From: Pseudochrobactrum kiredjianiae
GTDB lineage: Bacteria > Pseudomonadota > Alphaproteobacteria > Rhizobiales > Rhizobiaceae
Assembly: GCF_030362795.1 (NCBI RefSeq)
Contig: NZ_JAUCBM010000010.1
Span: 1 to 64,000 of the forward strand
DNA length: 64,000 nt
Direction: 5' to 3'
In this document: positions 25,033 through 34,629 of the stretch, piece after piece
How positions within the stretch are numbered: the first letter of the stretch is position 1
Layout of the letters: each line of letters opens with the position of its first letter
Position numbers and translations under genes: made by a program
The notes under the pieces: model-generated
What the model saw: the letters and a program-made list of their open reading frames with translations, nothing else
Database searches by the model: none
What the model was told of the DNA's origin: nothing

Positions 25033-26358
25033 TTGAATAATTCGTCTAGCGGTTCTTATAACGCACGCATTCAACGTCTCCAATTGGCTTGTCGTCAGGC
25101 CTTGCCTGCTGCTGTTTTAGTAAGTGGCATTTGGATACCAGTATTTGCGTTTTTTCAGCACTGGCATCTGGTCGTACTGGAAGCGGTATTGAGCGCTTGT
25201 ATCATTTTCAGTTGGATGCTCGTAAGACGGGGAGCGGTCACAACGGGGATGATAATAGCTCAAGCGGTTTGCATTGCGTTTATAGTGATTTTTTCGACGC
25301 TTTTTGATATTCCAAGTCCAGATATTCCGAGGGTTTCTCACTTGTATCTGCTGCTTATCGCATTGGCAGGGTATGTAAACTTTCAACGCGTTGGGGGGAA
25401 GGTACAGCTTTCTCTGATTGTCACTTCTCTGGCATTATTTATCATATTCTCTAGTACGTCCTTTAATTCTACATTTGCTCGTCCGCTTCCAGACGAAACT
25501 CGCTTTTTTACGTCTTGGGTTCATGCGTGTTTTGTAACGATCCTTTTGTGTATTGGGTTCGCACTAGTTGAGGATGAGTTATCCGAAGACAGGAAATTTA
25601 TCGGGGATTTTCGCCAAGCGATCAACAACGGCCAATTTGAGCTTTTGTATCAGCCGCAAGTCGATGAATCTGGAAATCTGATTGGAGCGGAGGCACTTAT
25701 TCGATGGAACCATCCACAAAAAGGAATTATTCGACCGGATTCCTTTATACCTGTTGCCGAGCGTACTGGATTTATGCCTGAATTAGGTAATTGGGTTTTA
25801 GACAATGCTTTAAATACGCTGGCTCATTGGCGCAATGATGTAAGTACTAGGCATCTAACGATGGCAGTGAATGTTAGTCCAGATCACTTTTTAGAAACAG
25901 ATTTTGCGATAAATGTCATTAGAAAGCTCAAGTTGTTAGAGATTGCGCCTTCAAACTTAAAACTCGAATTAACGGAGGGGATGTTTGTTTCCGAAGTTGA
26001 TGACTTAGTCGAGAAAATGAATGTTTTGAAAAGTGCAGGCGTGGGTCTGGCATTGGATGATTTTGGGACGGGCTACTCTTCTTTGAGTTACTTACGTCGA
26101 CTCCCGTTCGATCAGCTCAAAATTGATCGCAGTTTTGTTTTAGGCATAACTGAAGGGAAACGAGGCGAGTCGTTGGCGAAAAGCATTACGCAAATGGGAA
26201 TTGATTTGGATTTGCAAATGCTTGCCGAGGGCATTGAAACGAACGAGCAGTTTCAGTTTATGCTCTCATGTGGCTGCACAGCCTTTCAAGGTTATCACTT
26301 CGATCGACCAATTAGTCTTGAAGATTTTATAGAACGAGTGAAGCTTTATCCAATGTGA
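25033..26358 (+). CDS. Membrane cyclic-di-GMP phosphodiesterase (EAL domain)
   Basis: It hydrolyses cyclic di-GMP. The first 185 or so residues hold five or six membrane segments. The EAL domain covers about 195-435, with EALIRW (residue about 220), LKLELTEG, DDFGTGYSS, LKIDRSF and AEGIET all present, so activity is expected. The frame opens with TTG at 25033; no ATG is available before the membrane region. It lacks a GGDEF partner domain; a separate cyclase is at 6130. Its C-terminal codons overlap a convergent minus-strand ORF. Confidence 0.88.
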   Translation: MNNSSSGSYNARIQRLQLACRQALPAAVLVSGIWIPVFAFFQHWHLVVLEAVLSACIIFSWMLVRRGAVTTGMIIAQAVCIAFIVIFSTLFDIPSPDIPRVSHLYLLLIALAGYVNFQRVGGKVQLSLIVTSLALFIIFSSTSFNSTFARPLPDETRFFTSWVHACFVTILLCIGFALVEDELSEDRKFIGDFRQAINNGQFELLYQPQVDESGNLIGAEALIRWNHPQKGIIRPDSFIPVAERTGFMPELGNWVLDNALNTLAHWRNDVSTRHLTMAVNVSPDHFLETDFAINVIRKLKLLEIAPSNLKLELTEGMFVSEVDDLVEKMNVLKSAGVGLALDDFGTGYSSLSYLRRLPFDQLKIDRSFVLGITEGKRGESLAKSITQMGIDLDLQMLAEGIETNEQFQFMLSCGCTAFQGYHFDRPISLEDFIERVKLYPM

Positions 26359-26611
26359 CGCGCATCAACTCGTTGTTTTGATCAAAGGCCTGTTCGCCAG
26401 AAAGCCAAAATTGCCTATTGTAATGCGATACGGAATAGATGCCTGTTTTTTTTGCAAGTTCTGTTGATTTTCTCTCAAAATCTTTAGCCATCGATAAGAT
26501 AATTCCTTGGCTATATTGGAATCTGAGGCTTGTTCTTGGGTTAAGTATTTGTTTGAACATCGTGTAAGCCTGACGGATAGTCAATATAACTGCAGCGTCA
26601 CGATCCCTCAT
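26327..26611 (-). CDS. Hypothetical protein
   Basis: I do not recognise this 94-residue frame. It is charged and soluble with no motif (segment SMAKDFERKSTELAKKTGIY), and it overlaps the end of the EAL gene by 32 bases on the opposite strand. The composition is plausible for a real protein, but the start has no clear ribosome site. Confidence 0.35.
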   Translation of the reverse strand: MRDRDAAVILTIRQAYTMFKQILNPRTSLRFQYSQGIILSMAKDFERKSTELAKKTGIYSVSHYNRQFWLSGEQAFDQNNELMRVTLDKASLVL

Positions 26612-26737
26612 CGCGTTTAAAAATTGCGAAATAACTTCTCGCCCGAGTGTTATAGATTTTCAATCAGATGATTTTATTCGTTGATAGCAATATTCTTTCT
26701 CAAAGCGATCCGTGAAACTGATAGCGTTGTTTCTTTA

Positions 26738-27115
26738 TTAACTGTGAAGCGGCTCGTAAAGGCGTGCGCCGGCTTTATCTGCCGCAACCTTTAAACGCTT
26801 ATCTCGGGTCCATAGTGATGTTCGCCGGTCAAGGAGTACTGATGCCAGCAGCTGAGCATCAGTATAGCCTATACCCATGCTAAAAATGCAATGCTTTTCA
26901 ATCATGGTCATGACTTCGTCATGTGTTGCGACTTGAGCTTCACGCTGCGCCTTCAAAAAAGCCAAGACACTCGTCCTGTCTCGGAGACTGCCCAGAGCAA
27001 GTTCACCAATAATCGCTGGATGACAAAGCAAAAGATCATCACCGATAATCTTGATAAGCTCATTATCGCCGGCGCGGAAGTGGTCAATCCAAATTGAAGT
27101 GTCTGCCAGTATCAC
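26738..27115 (-). CDS. vapC: VapC-type PIN-domain toxin ribonuclease
   Basis: A 125-residue PIN nuclease. The acidic metal-binding residues are in MILADTSIWIDHF (Asp5), GELALG (Glu, about 38), GYTDAQLLA (Asp, about 84) and WTRDKRL. VapC toxins cleave tRNA or rRNA. Its start overlaps the vapB stop by four bases (27112-27115). It forms a complete toxin-antitoxin pair with the upstream gene. Confidence 0.93.
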   Translation of the reverse strand: MILADTSIWIDHFRAGDNELIKIIGDDLLLCHPAIIGELALGSLRDRTSVLAFLKAQREAQVATHDEVMTMIEKHCIFSMGIGYTDAQLLASVLLDRRTSLWTRDKRLKVAADKAGARLYEPLHS

Positions 27116-27312
27116 TTCTCCACTGAGCTCCTACGGCGAGGAGCTGCTTCAACGTCTGGCATCGTGCCTCCAAGGGCAATCAGGCGTTTCCCAGTTTCCA
27201 TTCGCACTAGTGTCTCTAGCGCTTGTCTGACTAGAGCGGCTGTCTCTTTCGTGCCGGTCAACAATCTGGCTTTTTCTAAAAGATTGTCATCAAGGTTGAT
27301 GGTTGAGCGCAT
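27112..27312 (-). CDS. vapB: VapB-type antitoxin
   Basis: A 66-residue ribbon-helix-helix antitoxin: MRSTINLDDNLLEKARLLTG, then TKETAALVRQALETLV. This is the DUF2191/VapB pattern usually paired with VapC. The ATG at 27312 follows AAGGAG by a good distance; a longer frame to 27369 has no ribosome site. The stop overlaps vapC. Confidence 0.9.
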   Translation of the reverse strand: MRSTINLDDNLLEKARLLTGTKETAALVRQALETLVRMETGKRLIALGGTMPDVEAAPRRRSSVEK

Positions 27313-27772
27313 AATCTGACTCCTTGCTAAGTCGCCATAAATAGCACCAAATGATGCTAATATCAACATGCTTCCGATGACTTATTCTAACGATCATGAC
27401 GGGTATTTTCTAACAAAAGTATTCTACAGGTTACAACCGCCCGAGATACGCTGGGTATTCTTGACACTTACTCTGGATCAAAGGGGATTGATACGTCTGG
27501 CTTGATGCGGATACTGATGTTCTTGACTTGAAATCAGAAACACAATTCGTCTCTCGATTTGCTGCACTTGCCACAAATGGAGCGAAGCTAGACGTTGTTC
27601 GAGTTCGCACGTGCTCGATCTTTTAAGATGCAAAGTTAAGTTGTTTTTTCTTAAGCAATAATAAATGGGAGCTTTAGGGATTATGAGAGATGAAACCATA
27701 TAAAGATTGTTAAGATTAACGATGGTCACCACATTTGACCATCGTTGATTCGAGCATTAAAATTATTCAAAC
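27313..27772. other. Region without an intact gene
   Basis: Apart from the vapB leader, a plus-strand stretch around 27470-27600 gives protein-like sequence (DADTDVLDLKSETQFVSRFA) only after a frame change. I could not assign it. No promoter or RNA is evident. Confidence 0.3.
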
Positions 27773-28351
27773 CTATAGATAACGACTGCGCTCACGTTGC
27801 ACTTCATCAGTCGTGTATGGTGCAGCGGCCGTATCAAATCGCTGCCAACCATCCTCAGTGTATATGCGGCGGCGTTCTACAAGATCGACACGATTTGCGC
27901 GGGAGAGAATGGCTTCCGCCTCAGCATAGCGATCTTCAGACACTTTTGCAGTTACCACAGTGCCGCCACGTCTTACGCCTTCCGCATAGAGATGTGCATC
28001 CTCTTCAGGCACTCCAGCTTCAGTGAACGCGCCGATTAATCCACCTGTTGCACCACCAACTACGGCACCTCCAACTGCACCAGTAAGAGTCGCTGCTAAC
28101 CAACCAGCCGCAACGACAGGTCCGACACCTGGAATGGCCATAATACCAAGACCAGTAAGCAATCCACCCGCGCCACCGACGGCGGCACCTATACCTGCAC
28201 CAACGCCAGCACCTTCAGCAGCATTGCTTTCTTTCTCATCGTCACGTGAAACAATACTGATGTCATCCGATGGAATGCCAGCAGACTCCAGTTCTGAAAC
28301 AGCTACCTTAGCTGATGAATAAACGTCAAACAGACCTGTAACGGTTCGCAT
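27773..28351 (-). CDS. General stress protein, glycine-zipper type (YsnF/Gsp17M-like)
   Basis: A 192-residue protein. The N-terminal domain (about 1-60, TVTGLFDVYSSAKVAVSELE) resembles the heat-induced YflT/Gsp17M module. The middle (about 60-125) is a Gly/Ala-rich zipper likely to be membrane-associated. The C-terminal part (GGTVVTAKVSEDRYAEAEAI) repeats the alpha-beta motif. GGGAG is seven bases before the ATG at 28351, better placed than the ATG at 28357. It follows the PepSY-like gene by 37 bases and is probably driven by the stress promoter at 28748-28772. The function is not established. Confidence 0.82.
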   Translation of the reverse strand: MRTVTGLFDVYSSAKVAVSELESAGIPSDDISIVSRDDEKESNAAEGAGVGAGIGAAVGGAGGLLTGLGIMAIPGVGPVVAAGWLAATLTGAVGGAVVGGATGGLIGAFTEAGVPEEDAHLYAEGVRRGGTVVTAKVSEDRYAEAEAILSRANRVDLVERRRIYTEDGWQRFDTAAAPYTTDEVQRERSRYL

Positions 28352-28388
28352 TTTCATCTCCCTTAATTAAATGATTTCTCAGGTTAAG

Positions 28389-28703
28389 TTACATAGCTTG
28401 TTTTGTAACATTGCCCTGATAGTCGAGCTGAACGGAAACCTTGTTCGCTCCGTTCATTGCTGTAGCTTCCCAGATCCCAGCTTCTGTCAGTTTAAGATCG
28501 CTTATTTGCGAATAGCCTGCTTCTTCGAAACGCTCTTTTGCTTGCTCTTCTGTGAAGCTATTTTTACCTGCTACCGGAGCACTTGAGTTGTTAGTTTGTG
28601 GTGCTGAAACTGCCGGCGTTTCCGGACTTTTTGTGTCCTGCGAAAAGGCAAAAGTTGGCGCGAATGCTATCGCGCTAGCTAAGGCTAACGTTATGATTCT
28701 CAT
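28389..28703 (-). CDS. Secreted PepSY-like small protein
   Basis: A 104-residue exported protein. The signal peptide IITLALASAIAFAPTFAFSQ is followed by a linker rich in Ser, Pro and Ala. A PepSY-like domain follows (NSFTEEQAKERFEEAGYSQI, then GIWEATAMNGANKVSVQLDY). Such domains occur in periplasmic stress or inhibitor proteins. GGGAG precedes the ATG. An exact GGAAC-N16-CGTT promoter lies 45 bases upstream, which indicates control by the general stress sigma factor EcfG. Confidence 0.8.
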   Translation of the reverse strand: MRIITLALASAIAFAPTFAFSQDTKSPETPAVSAPQTNNSSAPVAGKNSFTEEQAKERFEEAGYSQISDLKLTEAGIWEATAMNGANKVSVQLDYQGNVTKQAM

Positions 28704-28747
28704 AATATTTCTCCCAGATTTTGGACTGACGGTATCAGTAATAAGAA

Positions 28748-28772
28748 AACGTTCTAGACCCCATTGAGTTCC
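28748..28772 (-). promoter_or_regulatory. EcfG-type general stress promoter
   Basis: Read on the minus strand this is GGAAC, 16 bases, CGTT: the -35 and -10 of alphaproteobacterial EcfG/RpoE2 sigma factors. It precedes the PepSY-like and YsnF-like genes. Confidence 0.8.
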
Positions 28773-29332
28773 ACGTTGTTTTCATAGTTGGCATAAAATT
28801 TGGGTTTCTAATGCCAACTAGTTCTTAAGCCCTTTTTCAACAAATCCGAGTTGAAGCTCGTCAGATACTAATTTAATTGCCGGCACAGTTATTGTGGGCG
28901 CCCAGCCAGCGTTGATGGCTTCGTTCATCAGGTTGCAAACACCAAGATACTCGCTCCCAAAACAACTGCATCAGCATCTTCTTCAGAACGCCCAATTAGA
29001 TTGTACTGTTTAATAATGTTTACAATACTAGGCTATATAGCGTCTTTGCAATCGCGATGCCGGCTGTGATAATCAGCCGCTGATTTGAGACGTTTCATTA
29101 GCGCACTTCTTCATACTTAATTGGACAAGTTTAGTCTCCAGATCGATCTTTGTATGGCTCGTTTGGAACCTGCTTTTTTTAGCTTACAGGAGCGACCCCT
29201 TGCTCATGTGTAGGTCGCATCTCTTGATCTCTAGGCTCAACAGATGTTGAGTCTGCTGATTTATCCGGACGATGTAAATCAGGATTAGACCTAGGGGGCT
29301 TTTTCTTATTGATTCTTCTCTTCAATGAATAA
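28773..29332. other. Region with a decayed minus-strand gene remnant
   Basis: Between about 28820 and 29010 the minus strand reads IGRSEEDADAVVLGASIL and, after one frame change, CNLMNEAINAGWAPTITVPA and IKLVSDELQLG. The pattern is vaguely like the C-terminal half of Asp/Glu/hydantoin racemases. The frame is broken and no start remains. Nothing else is supported in 29020-29332. Confidence 0.3.
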
Positions 29333-29352
29333 AACCCCGCCGAAGCGGGGTT
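29333..29352 (-). terminator. Intrinsic terminator after the YciE-like gene
   Basis: AACCCCGC and GCGGGGTT pair over eight bases around a four-base loop (TTCG in the transcript), followed on the minus strand by TTATT. It lies just after the stop codon at 29360. Confidence 0.85.
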
Positions 29353-29359
29353 ATTCGAG

Positions 29360-29857
29360 TTAAGCAGCTTTTAAATTTATTTTTGTTTCTGCAAGCTTGG
29401 TGAGATCCTTGTCGGTCTGACCTTCTTCCTGAAGCGTGGCATCTAACAGCTTGGCAATCTCTTTATGCCCAAGCTCTGAAGCCCACCGCTTGAGGGTGCC
29501 ATAGCGGGTAATCTCATAGTGTTCGACGGCCTGAGCCGATGAAATGAGGCCAGCATCAAGCGCCTTAGTTCCCTTGAACTCATCGATGATTTCTTCGGCT
29601 TCAGCAATAATGCCCTCGATGGCATCACATGTTTTGCCTTGAGCTCGTTTACCCAGCAATTCAAATGCCTGCTGTAGGCGTTCAATGTGTTCTTGGGTTT
29701 GGTCTTTATGCTTTTCAAAGGCCGTTTTAAGCTCAGGAGACGATGCTGCGCGTGCCATCTTTGGTAGCGCTTTTACAATTTTTCGCTCAGCGTAATAGAT
29801 GTCTTTGAGCGTATCGTAAAAAAGATCGTTGAGCGTTTTCTCTTTTGACGTTGGCAT
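29360..29857 (-). CDS. YciE/YciF-type ferritin-like stress protein (DUF892)
   Basis: A 165-residue four-helix bundle of the ferritin-like superfamily. LNDLFYDTLKDIYYAERKIV supplies the first helix with a metal-ligand Glu. KHKDQTQEHIERLQ and later SAQAVEHYEITRYGTLKRWA carry the ExxH patterns. Family proteins are induced by osmotic and general stress and may bind iron; the reaction is not settled. AGGGAGAG precedes the ATG. Upstream at 29902-29926 is a near-match to an EcfG promoter, and a strong terminator follows. Confidence 0.9.
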   Translation of the reverse strand: MPTSKEKTLNDLFYDTLKDIYYAERKIVKALPKMARAASSPELKTAFEKHKDQTQEHIERLQQAFELLGKRAQGKTCDAIEGIIAEAEEIIDEFKGTKALDAGLISSAQAVEHYEITRYGTLKRWASELGHKEIAKLLDATLQEEGQTDKDLTKLAETKINLKAA

Positions 29858-29901
29858 AATTCTCTCCCTAAAATTTGGTAAAAAAACCCCCGCTTAGTAG
29901 T

Positions 29902-29926
29902 AATGCAATTGCAACTCATAAGTTCC
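29902..29926 (-). promoter_or_regulatory. EcfG-like promoter, one mismatch
   Basis: On the minus strand it reads GGAAC, 16 bases, CATT (consensus CGTT), 45 bases before the YciE-like gene. The mismatch lowers confidence. Confidence 0.45.
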
Positions 29927-30075
29927 GCGACTTCCATGAAGTCTGCGGGTGAACCGTTTATGAAGCAAATATAATATCGACGGGCACGCAACAAAAAACT
30001 TGATTGCCCGATATTTTAAAATGCGATGCTCAGGTAAAGAATTTTCTATACCTGTATGCATCCTCTTATATGTGC

Positions 30076-30306
30076 TTAATCACAGCTGCTATTTGTTTGA
30101 ACGCCAATTAGATGAACGGCCTCTGAAATAAGATTGTCCGTGCCTTTGACTTCGAATTGATCGACGTGTTCTATTAATAGCGAAATTGTCGTCTCAACGA
30201 TTTTCAGTCTTAAACGCTCGTTCGGTGTGTAGAAGCTCGCTTTGTTATATAGCAACTGCCTCAAATTGAACGGGTCGATGTCGCATGCAGTATTGGGGAG
30301 AACCAT
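30076..30306 (-). CDS. Small hypothetical protein
   Basis: A 76-residue protein I cannot name. It contains NLRQLLYNKASFYTPNERLR and VETTISLLIEHVDQF, largely helical and soluble. The start at 30306 (MVLPNTACD) has a strong GGAGGAG ribosome site, unlike the longer frame to 30339, so the gene is probably real. It lies between stress genes, but no EcfG motif was found directly upstream. Confidence 0.65.
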   Translation of the reverse strand: MVLPNTACDIDPFNLRQLLYNKASFYTPNERLRLKIVETTISLLIEHVDQFEVKGTDNLISEAVHLIGVQTNSSCD

Positions 30307-30656
30307 AGTGCTCCTCCTTCCTAGCAGGCAAGAGCACATATGAACCCTCAGCCGTCACCGCCTACGTATTCGGTTTGGTGACGATGCAACAAGCATACGC
30401 TGAGACAATCTAGAGTCAACCGCTTGCGCATATGCGGGTAAGAGAGCGATTCTGTCTGAACTTGCAGTCACTATATCGAACTGCATTTCCTTCCAGTTCG
30501 CCATAGGGTTGCGTTCTTTAGCCGTGGGTCTCGAATGAACAAATAATGGAAATCCGAGATCAATGCGCTGGAGCTGTAATGACTAAATTATTCTCCTAAT
30601 AGAATTACGTTTAGCGTGTATCTGTCTGGCAGACAGCATCCTTCCCAATTTCCAAT
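30307..30656. other. Intergenic region
   Basis: No gene or recognisable element was found here. CGCCTACG-type short repeats near 30350 are not convincing structure. Confidence 0.35.
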
Positions 30657-30681
30657 GGAACCTTAGCATTAAAAGAGGGTT
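30657..30681 (+). promoter_or_regulatory. EcfG-like promoter, GGAAC-N16-GGTT
   Basis: It keeps the -35 GGAAC and the GTT of the -10, with 16-base spacing, and lies 35 bases before the ATG at 30716. One base differs from CGTT. Confidence 0.5.
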
Positions 30682-30715
30682 GATATTTATAGAAAACACA
30701 ATTGGAGGAATTGTT

Positions 30716-30966
30716 ATGAAAATCACTGCCCTTCTTCTTGCCAACGCAATGGCGCTCGTACCAGCAATTACCGGTGCACAGGCAACTCAAACACCCAATA
30801 TGATGCGCCACGTGCGACGGACACTCTGACGCATGATAAAGACGTTAAGTTTTTAACAGAAAAACCTGATTTTTCGCCACTTCAGTCGAAAGAACTGATT
30901 GAGTTACTCGGGTGTGATCACTCGGATTTGCTACAAGAAACTAAGAAATCCAAAGATGAGACCTGA
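30716..30966 (+). pseudogene. Exported small protein with a DUF3606-like tail, frameshifted
   Basis: GGAGG precedes an ATG at 30716 that opens a signal peptide (KITALLLANAMALVPAITGA), but this frame stops at 30829 after 37 codons. The next frame over continues with QYDAPRATDTLTHDKDVKFL, then FSPLQSKELIELLGCDHSDL, resembling the intact DUF3606 protein at 56157, and ends near 30966. The two halves probably belonged to one gene before a frameshift around 30785-30810. Two separate small genes remain possible, but the second half has no start codon. Confidence 0.5.
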
Positions 30967-31108
30967 AGAGTATGAGAGAAATAACTCTTTTATCAAGACT
31001 TATTGAATACGGAAATTCTTAGGAATTATAATGCGTTACGTCTAGGAAATGCGATTTTTCATTGATGCAGGCGTCTAGAAATCTTGGTTACAGGTGCGGT
31101 ATGCGGCT

Positions 31109-33790
31109 ATGGCAACAGATAAGCTATCTTTGTACAGAAGTAAGCGTGACTTCAGCTTAACGACTGAACCGAAGAATTCAACGTTAAAAAACCGTTCAAA
31201 ACTAAGACGTTTCGTCATTCAGAAACACGACGCGACCCGACTTCACTATGATCTTCGACTTGAACTGGATGGCGTTTTCAAATCCTGGGCGGTCACAAAA
31301 GGGCCGTCACTTGATCCTCATGACAAGCGCTTTGCAGTCGAAGTTGAGGATCACCCGCTCGATTACGGCGACTTCGAAGGAATAATCCCAAAGAAGCAAT
31401 ATGGTGGTGGTACCGTTATGCTATGGGACCGGGGTTACTGGGAACCTGAAGGCATTAGAACACCTCAAGAAGCCCTTGAGAAGGGCGATCTTAAGTTCAC
31501 CCTTGAGGGTGACCACTTACATGGCAATTTCGTGCTGGTGCGCATGCGCCATGATCGCAATGGTAGTAACCGCATTAACTGGCTGCTGATCAAACAGGAA
31601 GATGAGTTCTCCGTGGCGGAGAATGGGGCAGGGGTCCTCGAGAAGTACTTTAAGTCGGTTGCATCTGGACGAACGATGGAGGCTATTGCGTCTGGCACAG
31701 GCAGAAAACCAAAGCCATTTATGACGAAGAGTGCCGGTGTCAAGGCAGATGCTGTCTGGGATAGCAGTCGTGGCTTAGCCCCTGAGGAGCGCAGGACCGA
31801 TGGAAGAGTTAAGCCTCCCCCTGAAAAGCGGGACGAAAAATTGGCTTCTGTTCGTCGTCAGATTGCGGGTAACGCATCAGTTATTCCTGCATTTATACCA
31901 CCGCAATTGTGCAAGACCTTGGCGCGGCCGCCATCTGCCCCTGGCTGGCTACATGAAATCAAGTTTGATGGCTATCGGGTGCAGATGCGTGTCGAAAACG
32001 GCACGGTTACCCTGAAGACGAGAAAAGGCCTCGATTGGACGATAAAGTTCCATGCCATCGAAAGAGCAGCATGCATGCTTCCCGATGCAATTATCGATGG
32101 AGAAATTTGCGCGCTTGATGACCACGGGACCCCGGACTTAGCGATCCTGCAGGCAGGTCTTTCAAAAGAGCAAACAGATGCCTTAGTATTTTTTGCCTTT
32201 GATATGCTGTTTGAAGGCGATGAGGACATACGCGAACTGCCGCTTTTTGAGCGCAAGCACAGGCTTGAGACGCTTTTATCAGATGCAGGTGAGACTACGC
32301 GTATTCGATTTGTTGAGCATTATGAAACCGGCGGAGATGCCGTTCTCAAATCCGCCTGCCGCTTGTCACTTGAGGGGATAGTTTCCAAAAAGGCCGATGC
32401 GCCCTATCGCTCAGGCAGGAGCCAGTCCTGGACGAAATCCAAATGCCGTGCCGGTCATGAGGTGGTAATTGGTGCTTACGCTAAAACCAATGGCAAGTTT
32501 CGGTCTTTGTTGGTAGGCGTCAATCGCGGTGGCCAATTCGTCTATGTTGGTCGTGTCGGCACGAGGTATAGTGCCAAAGTGGTGCAGGCCATTTTGCCGA
32601 AATTGCAAGCGCTGGAAACATCTAAGTCGCCGTTTACGGGCTTAGGTCCTCCAAAAAACCATGAGGATATCGTCTGGCTTGAGCCCGAATTGGTAGCCGA
32701 GATCGAATTCGCCGGATGGACAGGAGACGGTCAGATACGTCAGGCGTCATTCAAGGGCTTGCGCGAAGACAAACCTGCGAAGGAGGTTGAGGCGGAGACA
32801 CCAGCCGATCCTGAAGACACGGATGTGCTTGGACCGGAGAGGGCGAGACGCCAGCCCGCGCGTTCCGCCAAAGGCGGTAAGGCCAAGGTGATGGGGGTTT
32901 TGATTTCCCATCCCAACAAGCCTTTATGGCCCGATACTGAGGATTGCGAGGCGGTTAGCAAGGTTGAGCTTGCACGATATTACGAGACCATAGGCCCCTG
33001 GATGATAGAACATCTAAAGGGTAGGCCATGTTCGATCCTGCGGACACCCGATGGCATTGAGAGTGAACAATTTTTTCAGCGTCATGCCATGAAAGGCATT
33101 TCAAATCTCCTGGAACTTGTCACCATAAGCGGTGACCGCAAGCCCTATCTGCAGATCGACCGGATTGAGGGGCTCGCTGCTATCGCTCAGATCGGTGGTA
33201 CAGAGCTTCATCCGTGGAATTGCCACCCGGGCAAACCCGATAATCCAGGCCGTCTGGTCTTCGATCTGGACCCCGGTCCTGGTGTCGCGTTTGCAAATAT
33301 CGTTGCCGCGGCGCGAGAGATACGTGACCGGCTGGAGGAACTTGGTCTTTTGAGCTTTTGTAAGACCACCGGCGGTAAAGGCTTGCATGTGGTCACGCCG
33401 CTTGCCTGGTACAAAGGAAAGGGCGAAGGCTGGGATGCGGCAAAGATGTTTGCTCACGATATTTGTAAGCAGATGGCACGAGACAATCCAGACCTTTACT
33501 TGATCCAGATGGCGAAGAACCAACGCCAGGGCCGTATTTACCTCGATTATCTGCGAAATGACCGCATGGCGACAGCTGTTGCGCCGCTTTCACCACGCGG
33601 CCGCCCGGGCGCTCCCGTCTCCATGCCACTTAATTGGTCGCAGGTCACACCCGACCTCGATCCGAAACGTTTCACTATTCGCACCGTGCCAAGGCTTTTA
33701 TCAAACACAACTGCGTGGCAGGATTATAATCAGAGCCAACGGCCGCTTGCAGAGGCGATAAAACGGCTAGCCAATGTCAACTGCGCATGA
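31109..33790 (+). CDS. ligD: DNA ligase D, multifunctional NHEJ enzyme
   Basis: LigD seals double-strand breaks in bacterial non-homologous end joining. The domain order is phosphoesterase (about 20-190: [35 protein letters not shown]), ATP-dependent ligase (about 240-530, nucleotidyl Lys 285 in [10 protein letters not shown], then DGEICALDD) and polymerase/primase (about 590-880, catalytic DLDPG with TTGGKGLHV). At 893 residues this is the full-length PE-LIG-POL form. An ATG at 31109 is used; a GTG at 31094 is the alternative. It is convergent with two ku genes. Confidence 0.96.
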   Translation: MATDKLSLYRSKRDFSLTTEPKNSTLKNRSKLRRFVIQKHDATRLHYDLRLELDGVFKSWAVTKGPSLDPHDKRFAVEVEDHPLDYGDFEGIIPKKQYGGGTVMLWDRGYWEPEGIRTPQEALEKGDLKFTLEGDHLHGNFVLVRMRHDRNGSNRINWLLIKQEDEFSVAENGAGVLEKYFKSVASGRTMEAIASGTGRKPKPFMTKSAGVKADAVWDSSRGLAPEERRTDGRVKPPPEKRDEKLASVRRQIAGNASVIPAFIPPQLCKTLARPPSAPGWLHEIKFDGYRVQMRVENGTVTLKTRKGLDWTIKFHAIERAACMLPDAIIDGEICALDDHGTPDLAILQAGLSKEQTDALVFFAFDMLFEGDEDIRELPLFERKHRLETLLSDAGETTRIRFVEHYETGGDAVLKSACRLSLEGIVSKKADAPYRSGRSQSWTKSKCRAGHEVVIGAYAKTNGKFRSLLVGVNRGGQFVYVGRVGTRYSAKVVQAILPKLQALETSKSPFTGLGPPKNHEDIVWLEPELVAEIEFAGWTGDGQIRQASFKGLREDKPAKEVEAETPADPEDTDVLGPERARRQPARSAKGGKAKVMGVLISHPNKPLWPDTEDCEAVSKVELARYYETIGPWMIEHLKGRPCSILRTPDGIESEQFFQRHAMKGISNLLELVTISGDRKPYLQIDRIEGLAAIAQIGGTELHPWNCHPGKPDNPGRLVFDLDPGPGVAFANIVAAAREIRDRLEELGLLSFCKTTGGKGLHVVTPLAWYKGKGEGWDAAKMFAHDICKQMARDNPDLYLIQMAKNQRQGRIYLDYLRNDRMATAVAPLSPRGRPGAPVSMPLNWSQVTPDLDPKRFTIRTVPRLLSNTTAWQDYNQSQRPLAEAIKRLANVNCA

Positions 33791-33807
33791 AGTATCAACG
33801 GCAAGAT

Positions 33808-34617
33808 TTACTTCCGCAGAGGCTTTTGGCCAGCGAGGGATTTGCGTAACGCATCCATGATATTGATCACATTGTCAGCTGGTTCGGAGGACTGTTTTTT
33901 TGTTCTGCTTTTCGCCGGCTTTTTAAGCATTTTTTTCCGAGTTTCAATAATATCGAGCAACCGATCCTGCACGGGATCAATCACCACACTAGCATCCCAA
34001 TCCCGTGTCTGGCTTTTAATTAGTTTCTGTACCAACTGCATCGTATCGGCATCAGATTTTTCTTTACCGACAACTTTAAAATAACTCTTCTCATCACGAA
34101 CTTCGTCACCGTAGCGCAGGGTCCAGAGCACTATGCCTCTGCCCCGTGGCTCCAGCATCACAGCGCGTTCGCGGCGGGCGATAACCAGCTGAGATATGCC
34201 TACCATTTTCTGCGCTTCCATCGCATCACGAATGACGGAGAATGCCTCCCGGCCGACCGGTTCATTCGGAGACAGATAATAAGGCGTATCGAGCCAAATC
34301 CATTCAATGCTGTCGCGCAGTGTGAAGGTTGAAATATCAATGGTTTTCGTACTGTCGAGGGACACATTCTCCAACTCGTCATCTTCAAGCATCACGTAGT
34401 CATCTTCACCGCGCGAATAGCCTTTGACCTCGTCTTCCTCCTTGACGGTTTTACCTGTCACTGAATCTACATATTGGCTAACGACACGATTGCCGGTTGG
34501 CCGATTTAGCGTGTGGAAACGAACCCGCTCGCTTTCGGATGTTGCGGGTACCATTTGAACTCCGCAGGTCACGAGTGACAGCTTCAGATACCCTTTCCAG
34601 TAAGAACGAATTGCCAT
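33808..34617 (-). CDS. ku: Ku-type DNA end-binding protein (first copy)
   Basis: Bacterial Ku binds DNA ends as a homodimer (or heterodimer of paralogues) and recruits LigD. The 269-residue protein has the Ku core (about 5-190: YWKGYLKLSLVTCGVQMVPA, NRVVSQYVDSVTGKTV, PYYLSPNEPVGREAF). It ends in a Lys-rich tail (KKMLKKPAKSRTKKQ) of the kind that mediates bridging or LigD contact. It starts 12 bases after the other ku gene, in the same operon. The stop codons of ligD and this gene face each other with an 18-base gap. Confidence 0.95.
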   Translation of the reverse strand: MAIRSYWKGYLKLSLVTCGVQMVPATSESERVRFHTLNRPTGNRVVSQYVDSVTGKTVKEEDEVKGYSRGEDDYVMLEDDELENVSLDSTKTIDISTFTLRDSIEWIWLDTPYYLSPNEPVGREAFSVIRDAMEAQKMVGISQLVIARRERAVMLEPRGRGIVLWTLRYGDEVRDEKSYFKVVGKEKSDADTMQLVQKLIKSQTRDWDASVVIDPVQDRLLDIIETRKKMLKKPAKSRTKKQSSEPADNVINIMDALRKSLAGQKPLRK

Positions 34618-34629
34618 GGTGAGTTCCTA

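Noticed and set aside
31011-31037. Possible EcfG promoter for ligD (GGAAA, 18 bases, CGTT)
   Set aside because: Both the -35 and the spacing deviate from the consensus, so the match is not better than chance.
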